A stretch of DNA of 21,851 bases from Nevskia sp043781855. Its GTDB lineage: Bacteria > Pseudomonadota > Gammaproteobacteria > Nevskiales > Nevskiaceae. Positions within the stretch are counted from its first letter, which is position 1; every line of letters starts with the position of its first letter. Under the pieces are notes generated by a model. The model had not been told where the DNA came from. It made no database searches and saw only the letters and a program-made list of their open reading frames with translations. Shown here in pieces: positions 13,931-21,851 of this stretch. The position numbers and the translations under genes are program-made. The DNA lies in NCBI GenBank assembly GCA_043781855.1, contig JAYWBB010000015.1:1-21851 (forward strand), read 5' to 3'.

Positions 13931-13960
13931 ACCCGATCATTCCCGCCTAAGGACGACCAC

Positions 13961-14401
13961 GTGGAATCGCAAGACTTAAGGAACGCGGGGCTCAAGGTCA
14001 CCTTGCCGCGGCTGAAGATTCTCGAGATGCTCGAACACAGCCCGACGCGCCACCTGGCCGCCGAGGAAATTTATCGCCGCCTGATGGACGACGGTGAAGA
14101 CATCGGGCTGGCAACCGTTTATCGCGTGCTGACCCAGTTCGAGGCGGCCGGGCTGGTCACGCGCCATCACTTCGAGGGCGGCCATGCCGTGTTCGAGCTG
14201 GAGCGCGGCCATCATCACGATCACATCGTCTGCATGCAGTGCGGCCGGGTCGACGAGTTTGAGGATGAAACGATCGAGAAACGCCAGCGCGAAAAAGCCG
14301 AATCGCTCGGCTACAAACTGGTCGAGCACAATCTCATCATGTACGGCGAGTGCCAGCGGACCAATTGTCCGCACCTGAAAGCGGCGTCCACACGCCGTTA
14401 G
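13961..14401 (+). CDS. fur: Ferric uptake regulator Fur
   Basis: A 146-residue iron-responsive repressor. The N-terminal winged helix includes LKVTLPRLKILEMLE, HLAAEEIYRRL and GLATVYRVLTQFEAAGLV. The metal-binding part has the His-rich HHHDHIVCMQCGRVDEFED and a second cysteine motif ECQRTNCPHL for the structural zinc. Length is typical. Start is GTG 13961 with AAGGA seven bases upstream. It is next to bamE and recN, the standard neighbourhood. With Fe(II) bound, Fur represses iron-uptake genes. Confidence 0.97.
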   Translation: MESQDLRNAGLKVTLPRLKILEMLEHSPTRHLAAEEIYRRLMDDGEDIGLATVYRVLTQFEAAGLVTRHHFEGGHAVFELERGHHHDHIVCMQCGRVDEFEDETIEKRQREKAESLGYKLVEHNLIMYGECQRTNCPHLKAASTRR

Positions 14402-14412
14402 CGGAGCGCAAT

Positions 14413-14691
14413 ATGAAAATTACCCGATTGACGCTGGTGCTGCCGCTGTTCGCGGTCTGCGCGGCAGTGGCGGACGAGGGACCGGTTACCGAGATCAAGG
14501 ACGGCGCAGTTGCCGTTGGTCATGGCGTCAAGGATGGCGCGGTGGCGGTTGGGCATGGCGTCAAGGAAGGGGCGGTCAAGGGCGCGCACGTGGTGGCGAA
14601 AGTCGGCGTCGAAGTCGGTCATGCCGCGCGCAGCGCGGCGAAGCGTGTCGGCAAGGCGACTACGGATGCGGTCGACGACGTCAAGCGCTGA
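14413..14691 (+). CDS. Small exported protein with 11-residue repeats, unknown function
   Basis: A 92-residue protein with a clear signal peptide (cleavage likely after AVA, residue 20). The mature part is built of tandem KDGAVAVGHGV units: two near-perfect copies, then diverging copies (KEGAVKGAHVV, VGVEVGHAA), ending in a basic helix-like tail. The repeat is also visible at DNA level with a 33-bp period. The pattern of small residues and lysines suggests amphipathic helices of a periplasmic protein. No enzyme motif is present. GGAG lies six bases before ATG 14413, 11 bp after the fur stop, so co-transcription with fur is likely. Confidence 0.75.
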   Translation: MKITRLTLVLPLFAVCAAVADEGPVTEIKDGAVAVGHGVKDGAVAVGHGVKEGAVKGAHVVAKVGVEVGHAARSAAKRVGKATTDAVDDVKR

Positions 14692-14711
14692 TCGCGTCGC
14701 GCGTTCAGCGC
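14685..14711. terminator. Possible shared hairpin at convergent gene ends
   Basis: GCGCTGA (14685-14691) and TCAGCGC (14705-14711) are perfectly complementary, and each contains the stop codon of one of the two convergent genes. There is no U-tract, so terminator function is only possible. Confidence 0.3.
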
Positions 14712-16378
14712 GCCTGGGTTCGCTTCAGCAGGTCTTTCGCTAGCGCGGTCGTTGCGGCAGCGCTTTCGTCGCCGCCCAGCATGCGCGCCAGTTCGCCGAC
14801 GCGGTCCGACGAGTCGAGCCTGCGCACGCGCGTGCAGGTGTTGCCGCCGGTCACGTCCTTGGCGATCGCGAAATGGTTGCTTCCCTGCGCGGCGACCTGC
14901 GCGAGATGGGTCACGCAGAGCACCTGCCGGCGCGATCCGAGATCGCGCAGTTGCCGACCGACGATATCGGCCGTCGCGCCGCCGATGCCGGCATCGACTT
15001 CGTCGAAGATCATCGTCGCCGCACCGGTGTCGCCAATGACGCAGACCTGCAACGCCAGGCTGATGCGCGACAGCTCGCCACCCGAAGCGACCTTGGCCAG
15101 AGCGCGCGGCGGCTGGCCCGGATTGGCCGAGAAATCGAAGCGCACGAGATCGTCGCCATGCAGGCTCGGCCGTTCGCGCCCGGACGCTTCGACGGCGACG
15201 ACGAAAGCGGCATTGGGCATGCCGAGTTCGCGCACGCGCGCGGACACCTCCGCAGCCAGCTTTCGCGCCTGCGCGATTCGTGATTGGGTCAGCGCCGCAG
15301 CGACCTTGCCGTAGGTTTTGAGCGCGGCCTGCCGCTCGTTTTCGAGGCGGTCGAGCGCGCCGCTGGCGTTTTCGAGTCCGCCCAGTTCTTCGCGCAACTG
15401 CGCCTGTCGCGCTGCGAGTTCGTCGGCGCGTACGCGATGCTTGCGCGCGAGATCGTGAATCGCCGACAGGCGCTGTTCGACCGTCGCGAGCCGTTCCGGA
15501 TCGAGATCGAGACGATCGAGCAGACGGCGCAGTGAATCGGCCGCCTCACGAGCCTGTGCCTGCGCACCCGCAGCCAGCGACTCGGCCTCGGCAAAACCTT
15601 CGTGTAGCGGCAGCAGGCCACGCAAGCTGGCCAGCGCGGCGGAGAGTTGATCGTAGATGCTCGCGTCGCTGCCATACAGCAGCTGTTGCGCGCCGAAGCC
15701 CTCGTCGAGCAGGCGGCCGGCGTTCGCGAGGCGCCGGTGTTCGGCATCGAGGGCGGGCAACTCGTCGTCGATCAGCGCGAGCGCATCGAGTTCCTGCAGT
15801 TGGAAACGCAGGTAGTCGAGCTGCGCCGGGTCGCGGGTCTGCGCCGCGAGCAGCCGCTCGCGTTCGCGCTCGACGCGCTGCACGGCCTGCGCGGCGGCGG
15901 CGACCGCCGCGAGCGCATCCGCATGGCGCGCGTAGTCGTCCAGCAGGTTGCGCTGCGCATCGCTTTGCAGCAGCGAACGGCTTTCGCCCTGTCCGAAGAT
16001 TTCGACGAGCAGCTCGCCGAGTTCCCGCAGATCGGTCGCCGAGACCGGGCTGCCATTGACGAAGGCCCGCGTGCGGCCTTCGGCGTAGACGACGCGCCGG
16101 ACCGCGCAGTCGTCGCCGTCGCGCAGCTCGCGCTCGTCGAGCCAGGCACGTGCGGCGGCGCACTCGGCAATCGAAAATTCGGCCGAAACCTCGGCTTTTT
16201 CGGCGCCGGCGCGCACCAGCGTCGAGTCGGCGCGCAGGCCGATGACGAGTCCGAGCGCATCGATCAGGATCGACTTGCCGGCGCCGGTCTCGCCGGTCAG
16301 CACGCTGAAGCCGGGCGCCCAGTCGAGGCTCAGCTCGTCGATGATCGCGAGGTTGCGGATGTGGAGATGACGCAGCAT
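14705..16378 (-). CDS. recN: DNA repair protein RecN
   Basis: A 557-residue SMC-like ATPase for double-strand break repair. The Walker A motif GETGAGKS is at residues 29-36. Coiled-coil arms fill the middle, rich in Ala/Arg/Glu/Leu. The ABC signature ASGGELSRISLAL and Walker B MIFDEVDAGIGG are near the C-terminus. Length is normal (E. coli RecN 553). It starts 3 bases after the nadK stop, so the two form a minus-strand operon. No LexA box is evident before nadK by eye. Confidence 0.97.
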   Translation of the reverse strand: MLRHLHIRNLAIIDELSLDWAPGFSVLTGETGAGKSILIDALGLVIGLRADSTLVRAGAEKAEVSAEFSIAECAAARAWLDERELRDGDDCAVRRVVYAEGRTRAFVNGSPVSATDLRELGELLVEIFGQGESRSLLQSDAQRNLLDDYARHADALAAVAAAAQAVQRVERERERLLAAQTRDPAQLDYLRFQLQELDALALIDDELPALDAEHRRLANAGRLLDEGFGAQQLLYGSDASIYDQLSAALASLRGLLPLHEGFAEAESLAAGAQAQAREAADSLRRLLDRLDLDPERLATVEQRLSAIHDLARKHRVRADELAARQAQLREELGGLENASGALDRLENERQAALKTYGKVAAALTQSRIAQARKLAAEVSARVRELGMPNAAFVVAVEASGRERPSLHGDDLVRFDFSANPGQPPRALAKVASGGELSRISLALQVCVIGDTGAATMIFDEVDAGIGGATADIVGRQLRDLGSRRQVLCVTHLAQVAAQGSNHFAIAKDVTGGNTCTRVRRLDSSDRVGELARMLGGDESAAATTALAKDLLKRTQAR

Positions 16379-16381
16379 CCC

Positions 16382-17281
16382 TTACATCGCCCCGCCGGGC
16401 CGGCTGCCCCAGTGCAGCTTGTCGCGCAGCAGTTCGAAATAGCTGTAGCGGTGCGGGTGGATCAACCGCAAACCGTGTGGCGAGCGACTGATCTCGATCG
16501 CGTCGCCGGGTTCCAGCGGCGCGCTGATCTGGCCGTCGCAGGTGGCCGTCGCGCCGCTGGCGTCGCCGCGCAGCACGATGCGGATGGTGCGTCCGGCCGG
16601 CACCACGATCGGACGATCGGACAGGGTGTGCGGGCAGATAGGCACGATCGCGACCGCGTCGAGCGCCGGATGCATGACCGGGCCGCCGCTGGACAGCGCG
16701 TAGGCGGTCGAGCCGGTGGGTGTGGAGACGATGATGCCGTCGGCGCGGTGTTCGCTGATGAACTCCCAGCCCTCGCCATCGGCCAGCCAGGTTTCGAATT
16801 CGAGCATGCGGATCGCGGCGAGATTGCGCACCACGACATCGTTGACTGCCAGCATTTCCGTTTCGAGGTCGCCATCGGCGCGGCGCACGCGCGCCGCGAA
16901 CACGAGGCGCGTCTCGCTTGAATATTCGCCGCGCAACAGCGCGACCAGCGTCTCGCGGATTTCCCCGGGGCGGACATCGACGAGAAAACCGAGCCGCCCC
17001 TGGTTGACGCCGAGAATCGGCACGCCCGAGGCCGCAAGGCTGCGGCCGGCATCGAGCAGCGTGCCGTCGCCGCCGATGACGATGACCAGCTGGCAGCGTC
17101 GCGCCAGTTCCTCGCGCCCGGCGCGGGTCACGGTGCCGGCGGGCAGGAGTTGTGCGGTTTCGGTTTCGACCAGTACTTCGCGGCCGAGTCCCTTGAGCGT
17201 TGCGCAAAGTTGCGCGAGGCTGGAGGTCACGCGCGGATCGCGGCGCTTGCCGATGACGCCGATGGTCTGGAAGCTGCTCAT
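16382..17281 (-). CDS. nadK: NAD kinase
   Basis: A 299-residue ATP-dependent NAD kinase making NADP+ in the cytoplasm. Diagnostic motifs are GGDGT at residues 70-74, the NDVVV segment, and TPTGSTAYALSSGGP. ATG 17281 has AAGG just upstream. It is first of a two-gene unit with recN. It is divergent from hrcA, with 146 bp between. Length and motifs are normal. Confidence 0.97.
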   Translation of the reverse strand: MSSFQTIGVIGKRRDPRVTSSLAQLCATLKGLGREVLVETETAQLLPAGTVTRAGREELARRCQLVIVIGGDGTLLDAGRSLAASGVPILGVNQGRLGFLVDVRPGEIRETLVALLRGEYSSETRLVFAARVRRADGDLETEMLAVNDVVVRNLAAIRMLEFETWLADGEGWEFISEHRADGIIVSTPTGSTAYALSSGGPVMHPALDAVAIVPICPHTLSDRPIVVPAGRTIRIVLRGDASGATATCDGQISAPLEPGDAIEISRSPHGLRLIHPHRYSYFELLRDKLHWGSRPGGAM

Positions 17282-17304
17282 GAGCCTTGGGGCGGGGCGT
17301 GACG

Positions 17305-17331
17305 CTTGAATTATTATGCGATGCGCAAATT
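17305..17331 (+). promoter_or_regulatory. Possible sigma-32 heat-shock promoter for hrcA
   Basis: CTTGAA (17305-17310), 13-bp spacer, then CGCAAATT (17324-17331), a 5-of-8 match to CCCCATTT. The -35 is perfect and the -10 is weak. No CIRCE element (TTAGCACTC-N9-GAGTGCTAA) is in the nadK-hrcA gap. Confidence 0.4.
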
Positions 17332-17427
17332 ATCACGAAACCTGTTCAACTCAAGCGATCCGCCGCAGTTTCTCGACCTGATTCTTGCGGCGCCGACAGC
17401 GTCCCCACCGAGTCCCGATTCGAAGCC

Positions 17428-18462
17428 ATGTCCTCACAACTCGATCCCCGAGCAGCGGAGCTGCTGAAGCTGCTGATCGAACGCTACGTGCACGACGGCC
17501 TGCCGGTCGGTTCGCGCACGCTGGCGCGGGCGCTGGGTGTCGATCTCAGCCCGGCGACGATCCGCAACGTCATGGCCGATCTCGAACACCTTGGATTTGT
17601 CTCGAGCCCGCACACTTCGGCCGGCCGGGTGCCGACACAGCGCGGCTATCGCTATTTCGTCGACAGCCTGCTGGCGCCGGAACCTTTGAGCGCGGCGGAT
17701 CTGACGCGCATCGCCGAGGACCTTCTTCCCGGCAACAAGTCCGCGAGCGACATGCTGCAGGCGGTGTCGACCCTGCTGTCCCGGCTTTCCTCGATGGCTG
17801 GCGTCGTCACGGTGCCGAAGCGCAATGTCGCTGTGCTTCGGCGTATCGAATTCCTGTCGCTTTCGGGCGGCCGCGTACTCGCGATTCTCGTCGTCAACCA
17901 GCGCGAAGTGCAGAACCGCGTGCTCGACATGGGCCGCGATTACACGGCGCAGGAACTCGAGCGCTACGCCAACGTCATCAACGAAACCTTTGCCGGCCGC
18001 GATCTGTTCACGCTGCGCCGGACGCTGGCCGAGGAACTGCTGGAAGCGCAGAAGCGCGTCAACCAGGTGCTGGGTGCCGCGGCCGAACTGGCCGAGCGCG
18101 CGCTGCGTGGTGAAGAAGCCGAGGATTACGTTCTTGCCGGCGGCACCAACCTGCTGGCGTTCCAGGAACTGGCCGATATGGGCCGCCTGCGCAAGCTGTT
18201 CGACGTGCTCGATCACAAGCGCGATCTGCTGGAGCTGTTCGACCAGTGCCTCGGCGCCACGGGCGTGCAGATCTTCATCGGCGGGGAATCCGGCTACCAG
18301 GTGCTCGACGAATGCAGCCTGGTCACGGCGCCCTACCTGATCGACGGCCAGGTCGCCGGAGTCCTTGGCGTCATCGGCCCGAAACGCATGGCCTATCACC
18401 GCATCATTCCGCTGGTTGCGGAGACCGCGCGCGTGCTTTCCAGCGGTCTTGAAAGCCGCTGA
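17428..18462 (+). CDS. hrcA: Heat-inducible transcription repressor HrcA
   Basis: A 344-residue repressor that binds CIRCE operators and is kept folded by GroEL. The N-terminal winged helix reads LLKLLIERYVHDGLPVGSRTLARAL...SPATIRNVMADLEHLGFVSSPHTSAGRVPT. The C-terminal part has the GAF-like domain with IFIGGESGYQVLDECSLVTAPY. ATG 17428 gives the family start. It leads grpE and dnaK, the standard order. With no CIRCE visible, HrcA may act on groESL elsewhere, as known in some Xanthomonas. Confidence 0.96.
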   Translation: MSSQLDPRAAELLKLLIERYVHDGLPVGSRTLARALGVDLSPATIRNVMADLEHLGFVSSPHTSAGRVPTQRGYRYFVDSLLAPEPLSAADLTRIAEDLLPGNKSASDMLQAVSTLLSRLSSMAGVVTVPKRNVAVLRRIEFLSLSGGRVLAILVVNQREVQNRVLDMGRDYTAQELERYANVINETFAGRDLFTLRRTLAEELLEAQKRVNQVLGAAAELAERALRGEEAEDYVLAGGTNLLAFQELADMGRLRKLFDVLDHKRDLLELFDQCLGATGVQIFIGGESGYQVLDECSLVTAPYLIDGQVAGVLGVIGPKRMAYHRIIPLVAETARVLSSGLESR

Positions 18463-18475
18463 GCAGCCCCCAAGT
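18448..18475 (+). promoter_or_regulatory. Sigma-32 type promoter before grpE
   Basis: CTTGAA (18448-18453), 14-bp spacer, CCCCAAGT (18468-18475): a perfect -35 and 6 of 8 at the -10. The -35 is inside the last codons of hrcA. A GCCCCC/GGGGGC inverted repeat (18466-18471 and 18495-18500) covers the -10 and the likely start of the transcript. It gives grpE-dnaK their own heat-shock promoter. Confidence 0.7.
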
Positions 18476-18544
18476 CGGAAACAGACCGGCTCGCGGGGGC
18501 GTTCCGGGCAACCCTTGCCGCAACTTTGACGACCTGAAAGAACG

Positions 18545-19084
18545 ATGACGGACAACACCGAACCGACGCCTGCTGCCCTCGATCCGGACAATCTGCTTTC
18601 CAGCCAGCTCGATTCCTTGCACGAGAAACTCGCTGAAGCCGAGACGGCCGCCGCCGTCGCGAAAGATCAGCAACTGCGTGCCGCAGCCGAACTCGAGAAT
18701 GTGCGCAAGCGCGCCGAGCGCGAAATCGACTCTGCGCGCAAGTACGGGGCCGAGCGCGTGCTCGGCGATCTGCTCACGATCAGCGACAGTCTGGAACTCG
18801 GCCTCAAGGCAGCAAGCGGCCCGGACGCCTCGGTCAGATCGATTCTCGAGGGCCTGGCGCTGACCCAGAAGCAGTTCCTGATGATGTTCGAGAAGTATGG
18901 CGTGGCCGTGGTCGACCCGGCCGGCCAGCCGTTCAACCCCGAATTCCACGAGGCCGTGTCGGTCGTGCCCAGCGCCGACGTACCGGCCAATCAGGTTCTC
19001 GGGGTGATGCAGAAAGGCTACCGGCTGCACGACCGTCTGCTGCGGCCGGCGATGGTCGTCGTCGCCAAGGCACCGCCGGCCTGA
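18545..19084 (+). CDS. grpE: Nucleotide exchange factor GrpE
   Basis: A 179-residue co-chaperone that releases ADP from DnaK. An acidic N-terminus is followed by a long helix (LHEKLAEAETAAAVAKDQQLRAAAELENVRKRAERE) and the beta-wing domain with FNPEFHEAVSVVP, NQVLGVMQKGYRLHDRLLRPAMVVVAK. Length is normal. Start ATG 18545 has only a weak GAAAGAA upstream. It lies between hrcA and dnaK. Confidence 0.97.
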   Translation: MTDNTEPTPAALDPDNLLSSQLDSLHEKLAEAETAAAVAKDQQLRAAAELENVRKRAEREIDSARKYGAERVLGDLLTISDSLELGLKAASGPDASVRSILEGLALTQKQFLMMFEKYGVAVVDPAGQPFNPEFHEAVSVVPSADVPANQVLGVMQKGYRLHDRLLRPAMVVVAKAPPA

Positions 19085-19165
19085 TGCCTCGCCGCACTTG
19101 AATCCGCCGCTGCTGCCAACACATAGACACCACGCTTGACTACTGAACTTCGGAGCAAATAAAAA

Positions 19166-21094
19166 ATGGCCAAGATCATCGGCATCGACCTCGGCACCAC
19201 CAATTCCTGCGTCGCGATCATGGAAGGCGGCACGGCCAAGGTCATCGAGAACGCGGAAGGCGAGCGCACCACGCCGTCGGTCGTCGCTTACCAGGAAGAT
19301 GGCCAGATCACCGTCGGCCGCCCGGCCAAGCGCCAGGCCGTGACCAATCCGCATAACACGCTGTATGCCGTGAAGCGCTTGATCGGCCGCCGCTACGACG
19401 AGCAGATCGTGCAGAAGGACATTGCGATGGTGCCGTACAAGATCGTCAAGGCCGCCAACGGCGATGCCTGGGTCGAAGCGCGCGGCAAGGCGATGGCCGC
19501 GCAGCAAGTCTCGGCCGAAGTGCTGATCAAGATGAAGAAGACCGCCGAGGATTATCTCGGCGAAAAGGTCACGGAAGCCGTCATCACGGTTCCGGCGTAT
19601 TTCAACGACGCTCAGCGCCAAGCGACCAAGGACGCCGGCAAGATCGCCGGTCTTGACGTCAAGCGCATCATCAACGAGCCCACTGCCGCCGCACTCGCGT
19701 TCGGGATGGACAAGGTCAAGGGTGATCGCAAGATCGCAGTCTATGACCTCGGCGGCGGCACCTTCGATATTTCCATCATCGAGATCGCGGAAGTCGACGG
19801 CGAGCACCAGTTTGAAGTGCTGTCGACCAATGGCGATACCTTCCTTGGCGGCGAGGACTTCGATCTGCGCGTGATCGACTATATCGTCGACGAGTTCAAG
19901 AAAGAGTCCGGCATCAATCTCAAGAACGATCCGCTGGCGTTGCAGCGCCTGAAGGAATCGGCCGAAAAGGCGAAGATCGAGCTGTCCTCGACGACGCAGA
20001 CCGACATCAACCTGCCGTACATCACCGCCGATGCCAGCGGGCCGAAGCATCTGAACATGAAGCTGACGCGCGCCAAGCTCGAGTCGCTGGTCGACGACCT
20101 GATCACGAAGACGGTGGAGCCCTGCAAGATCGCGTTGAAGGATGCCGGCTTGAGCGCGTCCGAGATTCAGGAAGTCATCATGGTCGGCGGCCAGACGCGC
20201 ATGCCGAAGGTACAGGAAACGGTCAAGAATCTCTTTGGCCGCGAGCCGCGCCGCGATGTGAACCCCGATGAAGCCGTGGCGGTTGGTGCGGCAATCCAGG
20301 GCGCCGTGCTGACCGGCGAAGTGAAGGACGTGCTGCTGCTTGATGTGACCCCGCTGAGCCTCGGTATCGAAACGCTCGGCGGCAAGATGACCAAGCTGAT
20401 CGAAAAGAACACCACGATCCCGACGCGCAAGAGCGAGACTTTTACCACCGCCGACGACAATCAGCATGCGGTGACCGTGCATGTGCTGCAGGGCGAGCGC
20501 GAGATCGCGAGCGCCAACAAGAGTCTCGGCAAGTTCGACCTGACCGACATTCCGGCGGCACCGCGCGGCGTGCCGCAGGTCGAGGTCACTTTCGACATCG
20601 ACGCCAACGGCATCCTCAACGTCAGCGCCAAGGACAAGGCCACCGGCAAGCTGCAGTCGATCGTGGTCAAGGCGAACTCGGGCCTCAGCGAGGACGAGAT
20701 CAAGAAGATGATCAAGGACGCGGAGTCCCACGCCGACGAGGATCGCAAATTCAACGAGCTGATCACCGCGCGTAATCAGGGCGACCAGATCGTGCACCAG
20801 GTCGAGAAGTCGTTGAAGGATCTCGCGGGCGAGGTGCAGGACGACGAGAAAAAGACGATCGAGGAAGCCGTCGCCGCGTTGCGCGCCGTGCTGAAGGGCG
20901 ACGACAAGGACGCGATCACTGCGAAGACCGAGGCGCTGGCGGCAGCGTCCGGCAAACTCGCCGAGCGTGCCTACGCAAAAGCCACGGGCGCTGCGGCAGG
21001 CGCAGGGGCCGGCGCTTCAGCCGATGCCCCGCAGGGTGGCGGCGAAAGCGACGTAGTCGACGCCGAATTCACCGAAGTCAAGGACAAGAAGTAA
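19166..21094 (+). CDS. dnaK: Chaperone DnaK (Hsp70)
   Basis: A 642-residue Hsp70. The ATPase domain starts MAKIIGIDLGTTNSCVA and contains VPAYFNDAQRQATKDAGKIAGL, IAVYDLGGGTFDISIIE and IMVGGQTRMPKVQ. The linker is DVLLLDVTPLSLGIET. The substrate-binding domain and lid end in GESDVVDAEFTEVKDKK, the usual EEVD-like bacterial tail region. GGAG (19152-19155) is 10 bases before ATG 19166. A second CTTGAA at 19097-19102 has only a poor -10 after it (CCAACACA), so a separate dnaK heat-shock promoter is doubtful. Confidence 0.98.
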   Translation: MAKIIGIDLGTTNSCVAIMEGGTAKVIENAEGERTTPSVVAYQEDGQITVGRPAKRQAVTNPHNTLYAVKRLIGRRYDEQIVQKDIAMVPYKIVKAANGDAWVEARGKAMAAQQVSAEVLIKMKKTAEDYLGEKVTEAVITVPAYFNDAQRQATKDAGKIAGLDVKRIINEPTAAALAFGMDKVKGDRKIAVYDLGGGTFDISIIEIAEVDGEHQFEVLSTNGDTFLGGEDFDLRVIDYIVDEFKKESGINLKNDPLALQRLKESAEKAKIELSSTTQTDINLPYITADASGPKHLNMKLTRAKLESLVDDLITKTVEPCKIALKDAGLSASEIQEVIMVGGQTRMPKVQETVKNLFGREPRRDVNPDEAVAVGAAIQGAVLTGEVKDVLLLDVTPLSLGIETLGGKMTKLIEKNTTIPTRKSETFTTADDNQHAVTVHVLQGEREIASANKSLGKFDLTDIPAAPRGVPQVEVTFDIDANGILNVSAKDKATGKLQSIVVKANSGLSEDEIKKMIKDAESHADEDRKFNELITARNQGDQIVHQVEKSLKDLAGEVQDDEKKTIEEAVAALRAVLKGDDKDAITAKTEALAAASGKLAERAYAKATGAAAGAGAGASADAPQGGGESDVVDAEFTEVKDKK

Positions 21095-21114
21095 GCAGCA
21101 TTTGTACTACGCAG

Positions 21115-21132
21115 GCGCCCGGCTCCGGGCGC
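21115..21132 (+). terminator. Hairpin after dnaK
   Basis: GCGCCCG (21115-21121), loop GCTC, CGGGCGC (21126-21132), followed by TTGTCGTTT. It is a compact GC stem with a modest T-run, likely terminating or reducing transcription into the next genes. Confidence 0.6.
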
Positions 21133-21168
21133 TTGTCGTTTCCGGGGATTAACGACAGAAGGCTGGCG

Positions 21169-21744
21169 ATGGGCTCAGGGCGTCTCGAAGCGTTCAGCGA
21201 TGGCGTGATCGCGATCATCATCACCATCATGGTGCTGGAGATGAAGGTGCCGCACGGCGCGACGCTGGCGGATCTCGCGCCGCTGCTGCCGGTCCTGCTC
21301 AGCTACCTGCTGAGCTTCATCTACGTCGCCATCTACTGGAACAACCACCACCACACGCTGCACGCGACCGACATCATCGATGCCCGCGTCATGTGGGCAA
21401 ACATGCATTTGCTGTTCTGGCTCTCGCTGTTTCCATTCGTGACCGGCTGGATGGGCGAGAACCACTTCAAACCAGTGCCGACGGCGCTGTACGGCTTCGT
21501 GCTGATGATGGCGGCGTTCGCGTTTGCGCTGCTGCAGCGCGCGATCGTTGCTCGCAACGGGGCGGACTCGAAGTTAGGCATCGTGCTGCGTCGCGATTTT
21601 GCCGGCATCGCGTCACCGATTCTGTATCTGATCGCAATTCCCATGGCCTTCTACAACCAGTGGATTTCCGACGCGCTGTACGTGTTCGTCGCAACCCTCT
21701 GGATCATTCCCGACAAGCGCATCGAAAGAAACATGAACCCATGA
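21169..21744 (+). CDS. TMEM175-like (DUF1211) membrane protein, putative potassium channel
   Basis: A 191-residue protein with about six membrane segments. The first carries RLEAFSDGVIAIIITIMVLEMKVP, containing the RxxxFSD motif that defines the TMEM175/DUF1211 family. Bacterial members form tetrameric, potassium-permeable channels. ATG 21169 is chosen because AGAAGG lies six bases upstream and the FSD motif is then at the N-terminus, while a TTG at 21133 would lie beside the dnaK terminator. The last codons overlap the dnaJ start (ATGA), implying translational coupling. Its place between dnaK and dnaJ is unusual. Confidence 0.88.
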   Translation: MGSGRLEAFSDGVIAIIITIMVLEMKVPHGATLADLAPLLPVLLSYLLSFIYVAIYWNNHHHTLHATDIIDARVMWANMHLLFWLSLFPFVTGWMGENHFKPVPTALYGFVLMMAAFAFALLQRAIVARNGADSKLGIVLRRDFAGIASPILYLIAIPMAFYNQWISDALYVFVATLWIIPDKRIERNMNP

Positions 21745-21851
21745 GCAAGCGCGATTATTACGAAGTGCTCGGTATCGCCAAGGACTGCGGCGAGGAGGAG
21801 TTGAAGAAGGCCTATCGCAAGCTTGCGATGAAGTTCCATCCGGATCGCAAT
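21741..21851 (+). CDS. dnaJ: Chaperone DnaJ, N-terminal fragment (runs off right edge)
   Basis: The first 37 residues, starting MSKRDYYEVLGIAKDCGEEE and reaching the HPD tripeptide (KFHPDRN) of the J domain that stimulates DnaK ATP hydrolysis. The start overlaps the previous gene by 4 bases. Residues around ATKDCG differ from the common 'ASEEE' wording but are within family variation. The rest is outside the window. Confidence 0.95.
   Translation, partial: MSKRDYYEVLGIAKDCGEEELKKAYRKLAMKFHPDRN

Noticed and set aside
13925..13943. Fur box in the fur promoter
   Set aside because: GATAAT is followed by ACCCGATCATT, which matches the 19-bp consensus poorly beyond the first hexamer.
17282..17427. 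CIRCE operator upstream of hrcA
   Set aside because: No TTAGCACTC/GAGTGCTAA pair is present, and only a sigma-32-like -35 box is seen.
18404..20797. 797-codon open frame on the minus strand across grpE and dnaK
   Set aside because: It is the well-known antisense frame of dnaK in GC-rich genomes, historically misannotated as NAD-glutamate dehydrogenase. The plus strand encodes clear GrpE and DnaK.

Overview
The window looks like a chromosomal segment of a GC-rich gammaproteobacterium, probably from the Xanthomonadales/Nevskiales neighbourhood. The main clue is the core gene order ssrA-smpB-rnfH-bamE-fur-recN-nadK-hrcA-grpE-dnaK-dnaJ, recalled as typical of that group. The tmRNA tag (ANDANYALAA) and the single-gene families fit. 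Taxonomy is an inference from gene order and composition only.

Left edge (1-860): a mobile, more AT-rich patch. The 3' end of an IS5-family element has cut into an integron gene cassette. The surviving 3' end of that cassette gene runs into a recognisable attC site, followed by a second cassette gene for a small membrane protein. No second attC and no integrase are present. Noncoding DNA with strong hairpins follows (858-1157).

Middle (1158-11765): accessory and metabolic genes. These are yaeQ, a PYROXD2/phytoene-desaturase-like FAD oxidoreductase, a CurA/PTGR-like NADP-dependent reductase, a VWA/YfbK-like lipoprotein gene split by one in-frame TAG, an ECF sigma factor overlapping a membrane-anchored probable anti-sigma protein, a Rieske oxygenase divergent from an AdiC/PotE-like transporter, and a universal stress protein. 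Three copies of a compact 92-94 bp element with perfect 16-17 bp terminal inverted repeats sit at gene ends here (1695-1786, 1806-1899, 8588-8679). I do not recognise this family. Its arms differ between copies only by compensated changes, and it is the best candidate for something undescribed in the window.

Right part (11891-21851): housekeeping genes. tmRNA and smpB lie together on the minus strand, separated by a 119-bp sequence present twice in tandem that includes the last codons of smpB. rnfH follows without its usual neighbour ratA, then bamE, fur, a small periplasmic repeat protein, and the nadK-recN pair on the minus strand. The heat-shock cluster hrcA-grpE-dnaK comes next, with a good sigma-32 type promoter at the hrcA/grpE junction. 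A TMEM175-like (DUF1211) membrane protein gene lies between dnaK and dnaJ and overlaps the dnaJ start by four bases. dnaJ runs off the right edge.
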